Source of the DNA: Brassica napus
Taxonomy: Eukaryota; Streptophyta; Magnoliopsida; Brassicales; Brassicaceae
Assembly (NCBI RefSeq): GCF_020379485.1
Contig: NC_063451.1
Coordinates: forward strand, 20,442,630-20,506,629
DNA length: 64,000 bases
Direction of reading: 5' to 3'
The notes under the pieces are model-generated. The model was not told the DNA's origin. It saw nothing but the letters and a program-made list of their open reading frames with translations, and did no database searches. The stretch's first letter is position 1; each line of letters starts with the position of its first letter. This document shows, in pieces, positions 47,870 through 60,105 of this stretch. The position numbers were made by a program, and so were the translations under genes.

Positions 47870-48432
47870 GTTAGTGAATATAAATTTATAAAATATAGAT
47901 TCATAAGAAGAATACATGCATAAACTGAAAAACACACAAATAAGAAATTGATTAATGACTTTATCTGTAAGGTCTGCCAAAAGATAATCTTACTATAATC
48001 TTAAAGGAGTTTGTTTATGTGTTCCATCATGTAGTTTGCGTCTTCAAATAATCAAGGAAACTCACAATGAAGGCCATGTGGGGAGAGACTGAACATTACA
48101 TTTTGTTGCTACATTGTACTATTTGCCTTCTATGCGTCTAACAGCGGACGTTTTGTTCAGCGGTGTTGCATTTGCCAACAAGAAAAAGTTAAGGCATCTT
48201 TAGAGCTACTCCATCGGGGAGTTTCTATATGGGTTTTTAGAAAAAATAAATAAATCATAAATAGAAAAAGTTGGAGAGAGACAGACGAATAAGTTCTAAT
48301 AATCGATATTTTTAGAACTTCTACAGGCCAAATGTCAGACTGTTACTGGTTTTGTCTTTCAATAAATAAACAAAATTAAAATATTTAATAAAACACAACA
48401 AAATAATATTATTTTGTGGCTAACAAACTTAT
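47870..48432. other. AT-rich spacer
   Basis: No gene is recognised. Confidence 0.4.
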
Positions 48433-48441
48433 TCTAAGGAC

Positions 48442-48704
48442 ATCTGCAATGGGAATCTTTAAGTGGAAGTCCTTAGGAAAAAATAATTAAATAATCAGTG
48501 GACCCCATCAAAAGCTAAGGATTCAATCCTTAAAATTCTTAAATAAGGATTCTTTCTTAGTGAATCCTTGCATTATTTGCGGGTCTCCACGACTACGTGG
48601 CGACCCGTGAATGGTCATTTTTTTTTTTAAATTCAAAATATCCAGGATTAATCCGAAATGCCCTTGTCGCTAAGAATTCCAATGAGTCTCACCGTTGCGC
48701 ATGC
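48442..48704. mobile_element. Probable Mutator-like MITE
   Basis: The 9-bp direct repeat TCTAAGGAC flanks the element (48,433-48,441 and 48,705-48,713). The ends ATCTGCAATGGG and, inverted, GCATGCGCAACGG are partly alike. A 9-bp duplication fits Mutator-like elements. An open frame spanning the right end is not a gene. Confidence 0.55.
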
Positions 48705-49296
48705 TCTAAGGACTTCACCGTTAAGGTTGTCCTATGCAGGATTGTACTTGCCTCTTCCAATACCAACGTTACTGTGGACTAAAGTGAGCATGGAATTTTT
48801 TCTTGGTCTCCCCCGTACTTAATGAGGACACGATTCTATTTTTGTGGTGATTGATCGCTTCTCAAAAGTGTCTTTTTTTTTATTTCATGTAAAAAGATGA
48901 CGGATGCAGTAAGTATAGCTTTCTTGTTCTTTCATGAAGTATACAAGTTACATGGATTGTCTTCATCCATCCTCTATGACTGTGACACTTGCTTTATAAG
49001 TCATTTCTAATGTTCACTTTGGAAGCTCATTGGTACTTCGCTTGACATGAGCTCAGCGTATCATCCCGACGGTTGGTCAAACCGAAGTTACAAATCGGTC
49101 TTTGGGTATTGTGTAGCTTGGTTGGTAATAACATTAAATCTTGGGATACAAAGTTTTGTCTAGCAAAGTTTCTCATAATCACGCACTGAACCATAGTTTG
49201 TGATTTGTCCTTTTCAAGTTGTGTATGTGATCATTCCACATTGTCCTTGGGATCACTACAATTTTGGATCATACCTGCTGTCATGGATTGACAATT

Positions 49297-49437
49297 TTAA
49301 AAAACTGATCATACTATGATCATAGTATGATGGCGGTTGAGCAAATATGCCCCCATCGTCTAGTGGTTCAGGACATCTCTCTTTCAAGGAGGCAGCGGGG
49401 ATTCGACTTCCCCTGGGGGTAGGGTACTACTAAAGGA
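49297..49437 (+). other. Plastid DNA insertion (NUPT) with trnE-UUC
   Basis: An intact plastid tRNA-Glu with its upstream spacer lies in the middle of a gypsy relic. The spacer includes the palindrome TCATACTATGATCATAGTATGA and GGCGGTTGAGCAAATAT. Borders are approximate. Gypsy-like translation resumes right after, near 49,440. A mitochondrial intermediate copy cannot be ruled out. Confidence 0.75.
49349..49421 (+). tRNA. trnE-UUC: Plastid-type tRNA-Glu (UUC)
   Basis: The 73 bases fold as a tRNA: acceptor stem GCCCCCA pairs with TGGGGGT, the anticodon loop is CTTTCAA with TTC, and the T arm is GCGGGGATTCGACTTCCCCT. No CCA is encoded. It resembles plastid trnE, which supplies glutamyl-tRNA for translation and tetrapyrrole synthesis in chloroplasts. 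In this nuclear setting it is probably an unselected copy. The B-box-like GGATTCGACT could allow Pol III transcription; that is inference. Confidence 0.85.
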
Positions 49438-49860
49438 AGTTGATCATGGGTTATCCATAAAGTTCGAAAGAGGCTGTTGACTTCGTTAAGGAGCTTCAAG
49501 AGCGACATCATCTTGCTAAGTTGAATTTGGACATGTCTGCTTCAAAGTACAAAGCAGCGGCTGTTGGTAAATGACGTGAATAAATGTTTGAACCAGGAGA
49601 TTCGGTACTGGGTTGTGTTGATGAAATATTGTTTTTCAATGTGTGAGTACATCAAGCTTAAAGCACGAAATATTGGGCCAATTAAAATTGTGGAACGCAT
49701 AAACCAAATGCTTTATGACAGAAATGAGTCTGCTTCATGGACAAAGCTTTCCCACCAAGAAGGAACTGATGCAGCGCACCTGATGCAGCTTCCAACAGCT
49801 TGAAACAACGTTTAACAAGTTGATGCAGCATCCAACAACTCATGAGCATCTCATGCAACA

Positions 49861-50244
49861 TACAAGACTCTTATTCATATGGGCAAATAATCTGCACATG
49901 TAGGAAAACTCCATTTGAAACACCACTCAACTTATTCTGTTTCTAAAATCTATTTAGCGGGAATTTTTTTTGAAAAAAGCAGATGGACTGCATGCAATTC
50001 TCGCATGCTATACATTAGGCGATGTTCACCATTTTTTTTTTGACCAATCAATGATTTTGTCACAAATTATAAATATATTTAATGTTCTTCTATAAATAGT
50101 AAATTTTCATTTTATTTTACTTACAACTTTGACAATACAAAGAACTCGCATTGTCTGCTTATCTCTCCTTTTATTTTTGTCATATAAATTTTACATTCAT
50201 TTAAATTATTTATATGATACATGTGTTTTTAATTATAATATATA
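49861..50244. other. AT-rich spacer
   Basis: No gene is recognised. Confidence 0.4.
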
Positions 50245-50498
50245 CTAGGTTAAGACCTGAGCTTTGTGTAGGATAAATATTTATATACAAATTACATTTA
50301 TGTATTATTATTTATTTTATTTTTTTGCATATTATGAAATAATAATTTTATATTAGATAATTGGGAAATCAATTACTATTATGTATATAATTAAATTGGC
50401 ATGCCCATGTAAATCACACGATCACTCTTTTTCATTTACAATCATTTTATGGTAAATAAATCAAAACAATCAATTTATTTATTGTATATGATATATAA
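50245..50498 (-). mobile_element. Helitron 3' end on the minus strand
   Basis: Read on the minus strand, an imperfect hairpin (CCTACACAAAGCTCAGG) is followed by TCTTAAC, then CTAG and T. This matches a common plant Helitron terminus. The element would extend rightward and appears interrupted by the Helitron at 50,499. Its far end is not identified. Confidence 0.55.
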
Positions 50499-51587
50499 TC
50501 CCACTATATATTAATTGAAAAGTCACTTAAATGACTTTTGCTGACGTGTTGCTCATAGGTGAAGTTTCAATAAATTGTAATAATTTGATTGGTTGATGAC
50601 TTTTATTAAATATTTATTTTAATCAAATCTAAAAATAAAAAAAGAAACTCTAGAGCCAATCAATACAAGTTACCAAAAAACACAAGTAATATTACAAATA
50701 ATAATTTATGGTAACTAATTGCATAACTATAGAAATAATATATAATGTTTCATCAATTATTTTTTATTAATTATTTAGCTATAATTATCTAAAATATTTA
50801 AATATATTTTTATAAAATAAATATAATGGTTGTATATTCTTACATGAAGAATTATATTTATATATATGACATTTTTAGAAATTTTATGTTTTTTAAAACC
50901 CACACTAGATTTATAAATCATTTATAAAGATTTTGAAATTATTTAAAAATATTTTTTTTAATTCTGGCCTACAAAATAATTTTATTAGAGTTTCTAAATC
51001 ATTTATGAGACTTTTATGAAATCATTTTATATAAATTTTGAGCACATCTTGTTTATATGCAAAATGGTAAACGCTTCTAGATCTAATTATAATTGTATAA
51101 ATGAATATTTATAATGGTTCATAAATCATATAGAATTATTTCACATTAGTTATCTTATCTATTACAATAGAAGTAATTTAAGTTACTTATGGTTATTATT
51201 TTTTTAAAAAAAATAAGTCATTTAAATCTTATAAAATTATACCACACTATTTATCTAAATATTACAATATAATTTATTTAAGTGATTTTTTTTTGCATAT
51301 ACGTTCATAAGTGAAATCTTACAATTTCAATAGTTGACATTTTAGATTTTTATTTATTTTTCTGGTGCTAAAATAAAAATTATTTTTACAATCAATTATT
51401 TGCGAATTTTAGATTTAAATACTGTTTAATATCTTCTAAAAATAGATACTGAAATTTTTTATTATCAAACTATTAAATGCGAAAATTTTAATATTTCTAA
51501 TTATTATTTAAAAATTATAACATTATACGCATAACATGTACTTTTTGTATGGTATTACCATCCGCAAAATTACGAGCAAACACCTAG
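50499..51587 (+). mobile_element. Helitron, complete, nested
   Basis: It begins with TC (TCCCACTATATATTAATTGA) after an A and ends CACCTAG before a T at 51,588, the A/T target rule of Helitrons. The subterminal hairpin is weak (CCGCAAAATTACGAG). It is 1,089 bp and non-coding, with a close relative at 41,640-42,668. Confidence 0.7.
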
Positions 51588-52624
51588 TTAAATTTAAATG
51601 ATACTAACATATATATAGTTTATTTTTATATGGATATTTATTAAATAAGTTCCTACTCGTATAGTTTTATGATTATTTTCATCTTTGTATAGAAAATTTT
51701 TAAACCATTGATAAATGTTTTTAATGTGAGATGTTAAATTGTTTTAGTAATGTATAATCATTTTAAAAAATCCAAAGAAGATTTCAAAGCTAAAATATTA
51801 ACTTCTCAATATATGTTCAATGCAAATATCAAAATATAAAATATAAAATATTAACTGTTTTCTAATTTGGGATGTTTATATGATATATAGTTTAATTTAT
51901 ATGATATTAAACCTATTAAATAATTTTTTTTATTCATATGGTTTTATAATCATTGTATCTTTTTTTCATCAACTTATACATACTCATATAATCATTCTAT
52001 TTTATTATGGCAAAAAGCAACTTTGATCACAAAAGTTTATGTGACACTTTTAATAGTTTTAGTAATTTATACTCGTTTTAAAAAATTCAAAGTACATCAT
52101 ACACAAAAAAAATTAATTTTTTGTTATATGACTAACGTAATTGTGTAATTTATTTTAATAATAAATAATTAAACAAAATGATAGAGGGTATACAAATTGT
52201 TAGCAAATCTTTATTATTCAATATTATTATTTCCATAGATATTTTAATCGCATTAGTAACTTTTATTTAAGGAAAGAGTGAAGAATATTTTATACATTAA
52301 TAATGTTTTATGCTTAATTTAGTGAAAACTACAGTTTTTATTTAAATGATCCAACTTATTTATCTAAAAAATCTAAGAATCATTTTCGTGACAGACATGT
52401 GTATGCTTTAATTGTTGTAATATTTTTCTTTTAATATATAAGGAATTTTGTAAATATATAGTATTGTGGTTTAAATATATATTAATGAACGATTTATGTA
52501 TTTCGTTAAATACTAATGTTTTCAAATTTTGATTTTAAAATTACAATAACATGATTTTAAATATGTAATTTATTTTATTTGAACCGTTTCTTTAACTGTA
52601 ATAAACTATTTTATCTTGATGACA
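51588..52624. other. AT-rich DNA, possibly the rest of the minus-strand Helitron
   Basis: No coding signal. Text such as GCAAAAAGCAACTTTGATCAC is seen, but no terminus is identified. Confidence 0.35.
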
Positions 52625-52862
52625 AAAAAAAAACTATTTTATCTTCTTGATCTGTCTTTCTTTCACATGATTTGATATGCACAGCTTGAACTCCCAGAGG
52701 AGATATAAGGTCTCCTTGTTGGAAACCTGTTGGTTGGTCCGATGTAGTCCCATTGATTCTGGCCGGAAACAAAAGAGAACTGATACACGATATAATCCAG
52801 ATAAAATTCACCTCGTAGAATCAAAAGTCTTCGCAATATCGATCTTTAAAGTAAACTTTTGA
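52625..52862 (-). pseudogene. Small LINE reverse-transcriptase fragment
   Basis: On the minus strand the text KIDIAKTFDS is followed, after a frame change, by INGTTSDQ...GFQQGDLISPL. These match the A and B motifs of plant LINE RTs (KIDIAKAFD and RQGDPLSP). It lies directly beyond the 3' end of the dioxygenase gene. Flanking LINE domains are missing. Confidence 0.55.
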
Positions 52863-52903
52863 AAATATTATTTTCATACCATAAATAAGCGTACAGACTA
52901 GAA

Positions 52904-55138
52904 CTAAGAGTCGTAGGTTAGCCTGAAACGCTCCTTAATATAGTCGCCCGCGAGGATAGGAGGGAATCTGCACCGAATCGAAACCAAGTCATATGAAAGA
53001 AAAAGGACTCAAGTCTTGTTCTTTCATCCTTCCAAGACTAAAATGTTTATCAAACGTCAAGTTTTCTTACATACCTTGGGGGACAAGTTTTGCTGCAACA
53101 ACTCTCCAAACATTCCACGTTACAATCTGGATTGGGATCTAAGAAGAAAACCACCTAGGCAAAACAAAAAACTTCTACTGATATGAGTTAAATCTTTACC
53201 AATTACCATCAATTTGTATAGAAATGTGAAATAACAAGTAAGCTACCGAGTAACGTTCTTTTCGAACAGGCATCACTCTGTGCAATGTAGACCTAAACCC
53301 ATTACAAGAAAACCCGAAACCTTCTGATTCAGACAGAACACAGAAACCAAACTCAACTCCTTACTAGAAAACTGAGTTTAGCTTACCGGAACAATCCATT
53401 GCTCCATCTCTCCATCATATCACCAATGTTGACAATAAACGCCCTAGTGTTACAGAAAGTCCCCGCGTTTAAACAACTGTTAATAATCAACGGGCTCTCA
53501 AAATCCAATAGCTAAATGCCAAAGTTACCCTCTAATTCCAGGTACATCTTCCCAAACACGTGGTTGTCTTGACTTGTCTCTACAAACCTAAGAGTTCTCA
53601 CATACATGTGTAAGAACACCAGGGCTACTCAAAAGAGGAGAGTTACAATAATGTTTTACCTGAAGTCCTGGGACTCCATCAGTTAAAAGAAGAGTGAGCA
53701 TCCCCTAATCCGAGTGAGCTGAGGCACCATATGTTTCTACATCCGACGAAATCACTTCACCTATATAATCCATACCAAGTGTAGAGATCAAAAACTAGAC
53801 TCGGATTCTCGGAACTCCCTGGATATGGGATTTATCTATCTTTCCACTGATCACTTCCCCTATACTCCATAGCAAGTGCAGAGTCTGTTTGATGTACATA
53901 GATACCTGGATAGCGTAAGAGGCGAACAACTGCTGCAGGATCATTCAAGGCTCCGATCTGTTCAAAGAAACCCTCATCTAAATCCAATGCCAAGGCAATC
54001 AAGCCGAGCAACTTTCGACCAACGGACCTTAGAGGCAGCAAATCAATATATCAGGGCACAACTAGCAAACTGATCTAGAAAAAAAAAACTAACATGGAAG
54101 AGAGAAAAAAATACTCATGATATATATATATATATATATATATATTAACCTCATTTACATGTAAAAGATGAACATAAGATAATATCAAGAACGCAACAGA
54201 CACCTAGTATTGTACATTTGTAACCAAGCCTATTTGTCAAAACTAACTAACTGTCGATATTATTAACTTGAAACCTATATTTCAACTTTTAGTTTTAAGG
54301 AAAAGAACACTGTATTGGTTTCAAGATTCACTTTCCAAGAGAAATACATGCTTACAGAACATTCTTGTAGTAACATTCCATGGTTTGCCTCCATGATGGC
54401 AAGAGATCTTTTACACACATAACCCGTGAGAGAGATATCGAAACCTTTAAAAGAAAACAGAGAAACAGGTAGTAAGAAATATATTTAACCTTCAGGAGGC
54501 CATTGATTTGGATAAGGCTGAACCAGAGCTCCTTCCAAAGAGCCAAAGTAAAAGCTTTCCTTCGAATCACCTAAAACAAAAACAAAGAGAGAGAGAGAGC
54601 TAAAAAAAATCTTGAGATGAACTCAGTAAGAAAAGAAGCCATATATGCAAAATAATCTATAACATCATCATCACCTGTGGAGGAGGTCAAGGAGGGGTCG
54701 AGTTTCTCAGCATAGAGTGGAGTATAACCGAGAAGATCGCGGCGGAGTAAAGACATCTTCTCATCTAGTGGGAGATTAAAGAAGCTTTTGCTCTCCTTAA
54801 AAACCCCTTCCATAAATTCTTCAGAGATGCCATGGTTCTTGACATAGAAGAATCCATGTTCGAGACATGCCTTATTACATACATACAAAGAACATAAAAA
54901 ACAGTTTAGAACTAGAGCGGAGAGAGAGTTGTCTCAACTCTCAAGCGAAGATCTTCTGATCACCAAGCAGAGCTATTTGTATATAATAAAGAAGAAGCAG
55001 AGTTTCTACTCTTGCGGAAACAGAGGATAGAGAGAAAGAAATAAGATGGTGAAGACGAACCTTACGAATCAACTGTGCGGTGGATATCTTGTCCGGCGAA
55101 GAGATATCGATGATCGGAAGTACAACTGACGTCTCCAT
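52904..55138 (-). pseudogene. 2-oxoglutarate/Fe(II)-dependent dioxygenase gene with one premature TAG
   Basis: Inferred minus-strand exons: 55,138-55,061, 54,870-54,675, 54,570-54,490, 54,407-54,356, 54,027-53,906, 53,760-53,660, 53,587-53,529, 53,443-53,387, 53,292-53,247, 53,154-53,075 and 52,967-52,904. All introns are GT/AG and all phases agree, giving 311 codons. Start METSVVLPIIDIS; N-terminal DIOX_N region (HGFFYVKNHGI), then the 2OG-FeII core. Iron ligands H192, D194 and H253 and the oxoglutarate-binding R262/S264 (RYS) are present. Codon 195, normally an aromatic after HSD, is TAG (53,705-53,707). Product would be soluble and oxidise a small molecule; the substrate is not predictable. 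Everything else is intact, so the lesion is recent or a sequence error. Confidence 0.85.
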
Positions 55139-55277
55139 TTCATAATCCAATTTTTCCCTGACTGTCGTTTTGATTGATAATAACATAGATCTGAGTGTAG
55201 AAATGGGATTTAATTAAAGGCCCATTTTCTTTTTGGCCATCAAATACCCATTTTCTATCACACTAAAATGAGGGCAT
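55139..55277 (-). promoter_or_regulatory. Remaining 5' flank of the dioxygenase gene
   Basis: Only 139 bp separate the ATG from the copia element. The stretch holds AAAGGCCCATTT (GGCCCA, a plant site II/TCP-type motif) and a second GGCCA. A diverged duplicate of this flank lies beyond the copia element at about 60,805-60,955. I see no clear TATA box. Confidence 0.45.
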
Positions 55278-55797
55278 TGTTAAGATGGAGGTCAGGTGGA
55301 GGTTAGGAAGTAAAGAAATGAAGCTTTGAGGTTCAATAGAGTGTTAAGGCTGAGACAATAACTTTACAGTTTTGCTGTGGTAACTTTATTTTAACCACAG
55401 TAACTACTTGGGAAGTTACCTGATGTGATAAGAAATTACCTTGGTGAAGAAAAGAGAAGAAACTCGTCCAAGGAGTGTCAAGGATAAGGTCTCTCTTGGC
55501 TGGAAAGGATAAGCACCTTTACAGCAAGTGACAGCCTGTCCAAACATGTGATGCATCTCAGCTTAGTATTTCTATTGACTTCACATGCTTATAGGTCTAG
55601 GTTGAATACATTGAACCTAGACATGATTGTAATCTCTTTATAGCTTGTAATCTCTCATTTGAATCAATTAATGGAGTTTTAAGTATTCTCTCTAGTTTTT
55701 TTATTCTCTTATTCTCTCTTAATCTCCAAATCTCATACAAATTACACTAATCATCTCTTGATCGTTATTTATCACTCTACAAATACAAAAGTGTATA
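55278..55797 (+). repeat. 5' LTR of the older copia element
   Basis: It begins TGTTAAGATGG and ends AAAGTGTATA, just before the primer-binding site. The terminal CA common in LTRs is not present. It carries an extra GTCAGGTGGAGGTTAG-type duplication relative to the 3' LTR. Confidence 0.85.
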
Positions 55798-55970
55798 TGG
55801 TATTAGAGCCAGGTTGGCAAGGAAGGGAGTGGTGATTTTCGAATCTGTTTGTGTTGTTCTTGAGCTGTTCTTCACTTCCCTGGGTATTTTGGAGGTTTTC
55901 TGGTCGATCCAATCAACCTCAACAGAAGATGAAGCATTGATCTAGTAAATCAGTAGAGTTTGAAGAAGAG

Positions 55971-58900
55971 ATGGATGGAGTGTGTTCAAGATGGGTGAAG
56001 GGAGCTTTGGAAAGCTGTGGGTTATGGAGTAGTCATGGAAAGGGGAAGAAGCCTTTCATAGAAATGGCTACTGAAGAAGGTCAGACAAGAAGTCTGAAGC
56101 TGGAAGATGAAGGTGTTCAAGGAAACACTACAAAGAGTGAGATTGAAACAACTTTAGGCAAGTCCAAACTTGTAAGGGTCGTTGAGGACAAGAGGGTGAT
56201 CCGCGGCTTGAGACAAGGGAAGGATGAGTGTTATCAGCTTGTGGGAAGGCTGAGAGAAGCATGGTTAGAGTTGGATGTGGTGAAAGCACAAACATCAAAT
56301 TCGAGATGCTGTCAAGAAAGGAGGAAGCAAGATGTGATCTTTAGCTTTCTGATGGGAGAGATATGTGAGCTTGTTAAACACACTTGTGATGTGTGGGAGA
56401 TGAACAGGAAGCCAAATAGATGGAAGGGAGGTACAAGCTGTAAGAAGGGAAGGTTGAGGAAACTTTCTAATGAGTGGTTAATGAAGAGAAAGGCATAGAG
56501 AAAGGATAGCGAGTCACACTTAAGTGACAGTATGAGTGTGACCTTGAAGAGAATCAAGGATATACTTCAGCAGATGGCTATAGGAGAGTGTTCATACTCA
56601 GCTTACATGGGAGAATCAGTAGACGATGGTGTGGGTACAAGGAGGCAGGAAACCAAAGGAGGAGAGGATAAAATCACAAAGAAAGAATGGGATGAATTTG
56701 TTAAGTATGTATATGAACTGGCTGCAAGGAAGAAGCATGGTGCTCTAACTGCAAGTAAGAAGCAAGGTGCTTTCTCCACAGCTCCAAAACCGATCATAAT
56801 TGATTCTGGAGCAACACATCATATGATCAGTGATAGGAGTCTGATAAGTGATGTCAGGGCTGCAACAGGGTGTGTCACTATAGCTAATGGTGCTCAGATC
56901 CCACTAGAAGGAAAGGGAAACCTCAAGCTATTTGAAAAGAGCTCAACAGCTTTATATCTGCCTCAGTTCACTTCAAATCTGATTTAAGTAAAGAAAGCTA
57001 CAATTGATTTGGATTGTCAAGTAGTATTCAGGCCAAATGAAGTTGAGTTTCAAGATTTGAAGACTGGAAGAGTTATTGGCAGAGGGGACAACAAGCATCA
57101 TTTGTATCATCTAGAAACAGCTAAGACTCCTAATCCCATTAACTCTATGTGCTTGAGTAGTGTTGCTGATAAGTGTGATAGTATGACTTGCCATACTAGA
57201 TTGGGACATCCTCATGCTCGTGCAATTGAGTTAATCATGCCTAATATGTCATTTAATCACTTGGAGTGTGAAGCATGCATATTAGGAAAGCATTGTAGGA
57301 CTGTTTTCCCAACATCAGAGATTATATATGAGCATTGCTTTAGTCTGGTTCACTCAGATGTGTGGACATCTCCGTGTGAGTCTAGGGATAGCCATAAGTA
57401 TTTTGTAACTTTTATTGATGAGAAATCAAAGTATACATGGGTCACTTTGATTCCCTCTAAAGATAGAGTCCTAGAAGCCTTTATAAACTTCCAAGCATAT
57501 GTTACTAATCAATACAATGCTACTGTGAAGGTGCTAAGATCTGATAATGGAGGAGAATACACTAGCAATGCTTTCAAGAGTCATCTAGCAAAGCATGGGA
57601 TTGTGCAGCAGACAAGCTGCCCTTACACACCACAGCAGAATGGAGTTGCTGAGAGAAAGAATAGGCACTTGATGGAGGTAGCAAGGTCAATGATGTTTTA
57701 TGCAAATGTTCCAAATAGGTTTTGGGGGGATTCTGTTCAGACTGCGTGTTATCTCATCAACAGAGTTCCGACCAAGATCCTAAAGAATATGTCTCCCTTT
57801 GAAGTATTGAACAAGACCAAGCCACACCTTGATCATCTGAGAGTCTTTGGGTGCTTATGTTATGTGATGGTTCCCGGAGAGAGAAGGAACAAGCTAGAAG
57901 CAAAGAGTACTAAAGCTATGTTCATTGGGTACTCAATCACTCAGAAAGGGTACAAGTGTTATGATCCAATAACCAGGAGGGCTATGGTATCCAGAGAAGT
58001 GAAGTTTGTTGAGTCTAAAGGGTATTATGAGGAGAAGAAATGGGAAGACCTAGAGGATCTGTCCTGAGCTCCATCAGAGAAGGCAACAACACTGAGAGTG
58101 TTGTTGGAGAAGATATGGATAGGAGTATCCCAAGATCAGGAACCAGGAAGGAGAGAACCTTCTAATCAAGCTGGAGAAGCTAGAGGAACAACCCCTCTTG
58201 ATCATGAGAGGGGGAATGAATCTGAATCAGGGGAGCAGGAGCAGAACCAAGAGGATTCAGGTCAGCATGATCATGAGGAGACACATGAAGTAGAGAATGT
58301 TGCTCAGTCTAGTGGAGATGAGCAAGGAGAGTCTACTGGTACAGAAGAGAGTGAGGCTCAGTCAAGTGAAAATGAGCAGGGAGAACCTACTGGTTTAAGA
58401 TAGGAAGCACAAGATAATGTTCAGGCTGAAGATCAGGTTGAGACCTTGCGGAGGAGCACAAGGATAAAGAGGGATCCTTCTCAAGCCGTGTGTTCCTTTG
58501 CTGAGTTTCCAGAGGAGCATTATGCCTTTATGGTAAGTCTAGACGAGAGCTACATTCCGAGAAGCTATGAAGAAGCTATGGTGATTCAAGAATGGAGGGA
58601 TTCAGTGAATGATGAGGCTGATGCTATGATCAGAAATGATACATGGTATGAGAGTGAGCTACCAAAAGGAAAGAGAGCAGTATCTAGCATATGGATCTTT
58701 ACTATCAAATACTTGCCTAATGGACAAATTGATAGGAGGAAAACTAGACTGGTAGCAAGAGGGTTCACACATACATATGGAGAGGATTATATTGACACTT
58801 TTGCACCAGTAGCCAAGCTTCATACAATCCGGATTGTGTTGTCCATTGCAACAAACTTGGAGTGGGATTTGTGGCAGATGGATGTGAAGAATGCTTTTCT

Positions 58901-60105
58901 GCAAGGTGAGCTAGAAGATGACGTATATATGCTTCCCCCTCCTGGTCTTGAGCATCTAGTGAAGCCAGGAAATGTTTTGAGATTGAAGAAGGCTATATAT
59001 GGGCTGAAGCAGTCTCCTAGAGCTTGGTACAGAAAGCTTAGTACAACTCTCAATGGGAGAGGGTTCAGGAAGTCTGAACAAGATCATACACTCTTCACAC
59101 TGGTCGGACCATCAGGGATCATAGTGGTTTTGGTGTATGTGGATGATTTGATTATCACAGGGAGTGATAAGGCTGGGATTAAAGCCACCAAAGATTTTCT
59201 CAAGTCTGTGTTTGATATTAAAGACTTGGGAGAAATGAAGTATTTTTTGGGGATTGAGATATGCAGATCTAAGGAGAGTTTGTTTATGTCTAAAAGGAAG
59301 TACACTATGGATATGCTGAAGGAGACTGATGTGCTTGGAGGAAAGATAGCTAAGACACCCCTTGAGGAAGGGTATAAGGTCTTGCGTGAGGGAGATGTTG
59401 AATAGAACCAGTTGTTTGAGGATGTTAAGATGTATAGGAGGATGGTTGGTAAGCTGATCTACTTGACTATCACCATACCTGATATATGCTTTGCTGTGAA
59501 TCAAGTGAGCCAGCATATGAAGGCTCCAAAGGTACATCACTGGAAGATGGTTGATAGGATACTGAGGTATTTGAGTGGCTCGCATGGACAAGGAGTTTGG
59601 ATGGGTTGCAATGGCAATACAGAAGTGGTGGACTATTGTGATGCTGATTGGACAGGAGATGGAGTGGAAAGGAGATCAACTACTCGCTATTGTACATCAT
59701 TGGAGGGAACCTGGTTACTTGGAGGAGTAAGAAGCAGAAGGTCATCTCCTGTTCAAGTGCAGAGGCTGAGTATAGAGCTATGTTTGAAGCTGACAAACGA
59801 GTTGGTATGGATCAAGGGTATCTTGAAGCATCTGGAGATTGAGCAGAGTACTCCTATGACAATGCACTGTGACAATCAAGCGGTTATTCACATTGCTTCT
59901 AACTCAGTCTTTCATGAGAAGACAAAGCATATAGAAGTTGATTGCCACAAGGTGAGGCAGATGATTATCCTAGGAGTGATACTGCCATGTTATACAAGAA
60001 GTGAAGACCAGCTTGCAGATGTGTTTACTAAGGCAGCGAGATGAAAGACAATGGAGTTCATACTATCCAGGCTTGGACTCATTGATCTTACTCCCAGGAG
60101 CTGAT
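55971..60105 (+). pseudogene. Copia gag-pol, multiply disrupted
   Basis: Order: a diverged gag-like part (55,971-56,498), protease IIDSGATHHM, pre-integrase HTRLGHPHARAIE...CEACILGK, integrase (VHSDVW, SDNGGEYTS, then E), RT (GLKQSPRAWY, VLVYVDDLIITGSD) and RNase H (CDADWTGD). Breaks: a stop near 56,496, TAA at 56,985-56,987, TGA at 58,065-58,067, TAG near 58,401, TAG at 59,403-59,405, two shifts within RNase H (about 59,690 and 59,790), and a TGA near 60,042. The gag zinc knuckle is not seen. The protein is close to that of the younger element, so they are related lineages. Confidence 0.88.

Larger units (their letters stand above)
48781..49860 (+). pseudogene. Ty3/gypsy pol relic (integrase and C-terminus)
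   Basis: Translated in broken frames, the segment gives SMEFFLGLPRT-like, LFFHEVYKLHGL and GTSLDMSSAYHPDG text, which are integrase core signatures. It then gives ELQERHHLAKLN, FEPGDSVW-like and EYIKLKARNIGPIKIVERI, the region after the integrase. Many stops and shifts show it is old. Plastid DNA interrupts it at about 49,297-49,437. LTRs are not seen. Confidence 0.75.

Noticed and set aside
49564..49803. 79-residue plus-strand frame as a separate gene
   Set aside because: Its text (EYIKLKARNIGPIKIVERI) is the C-terminal part of gypsy pol, continuous with the relic.
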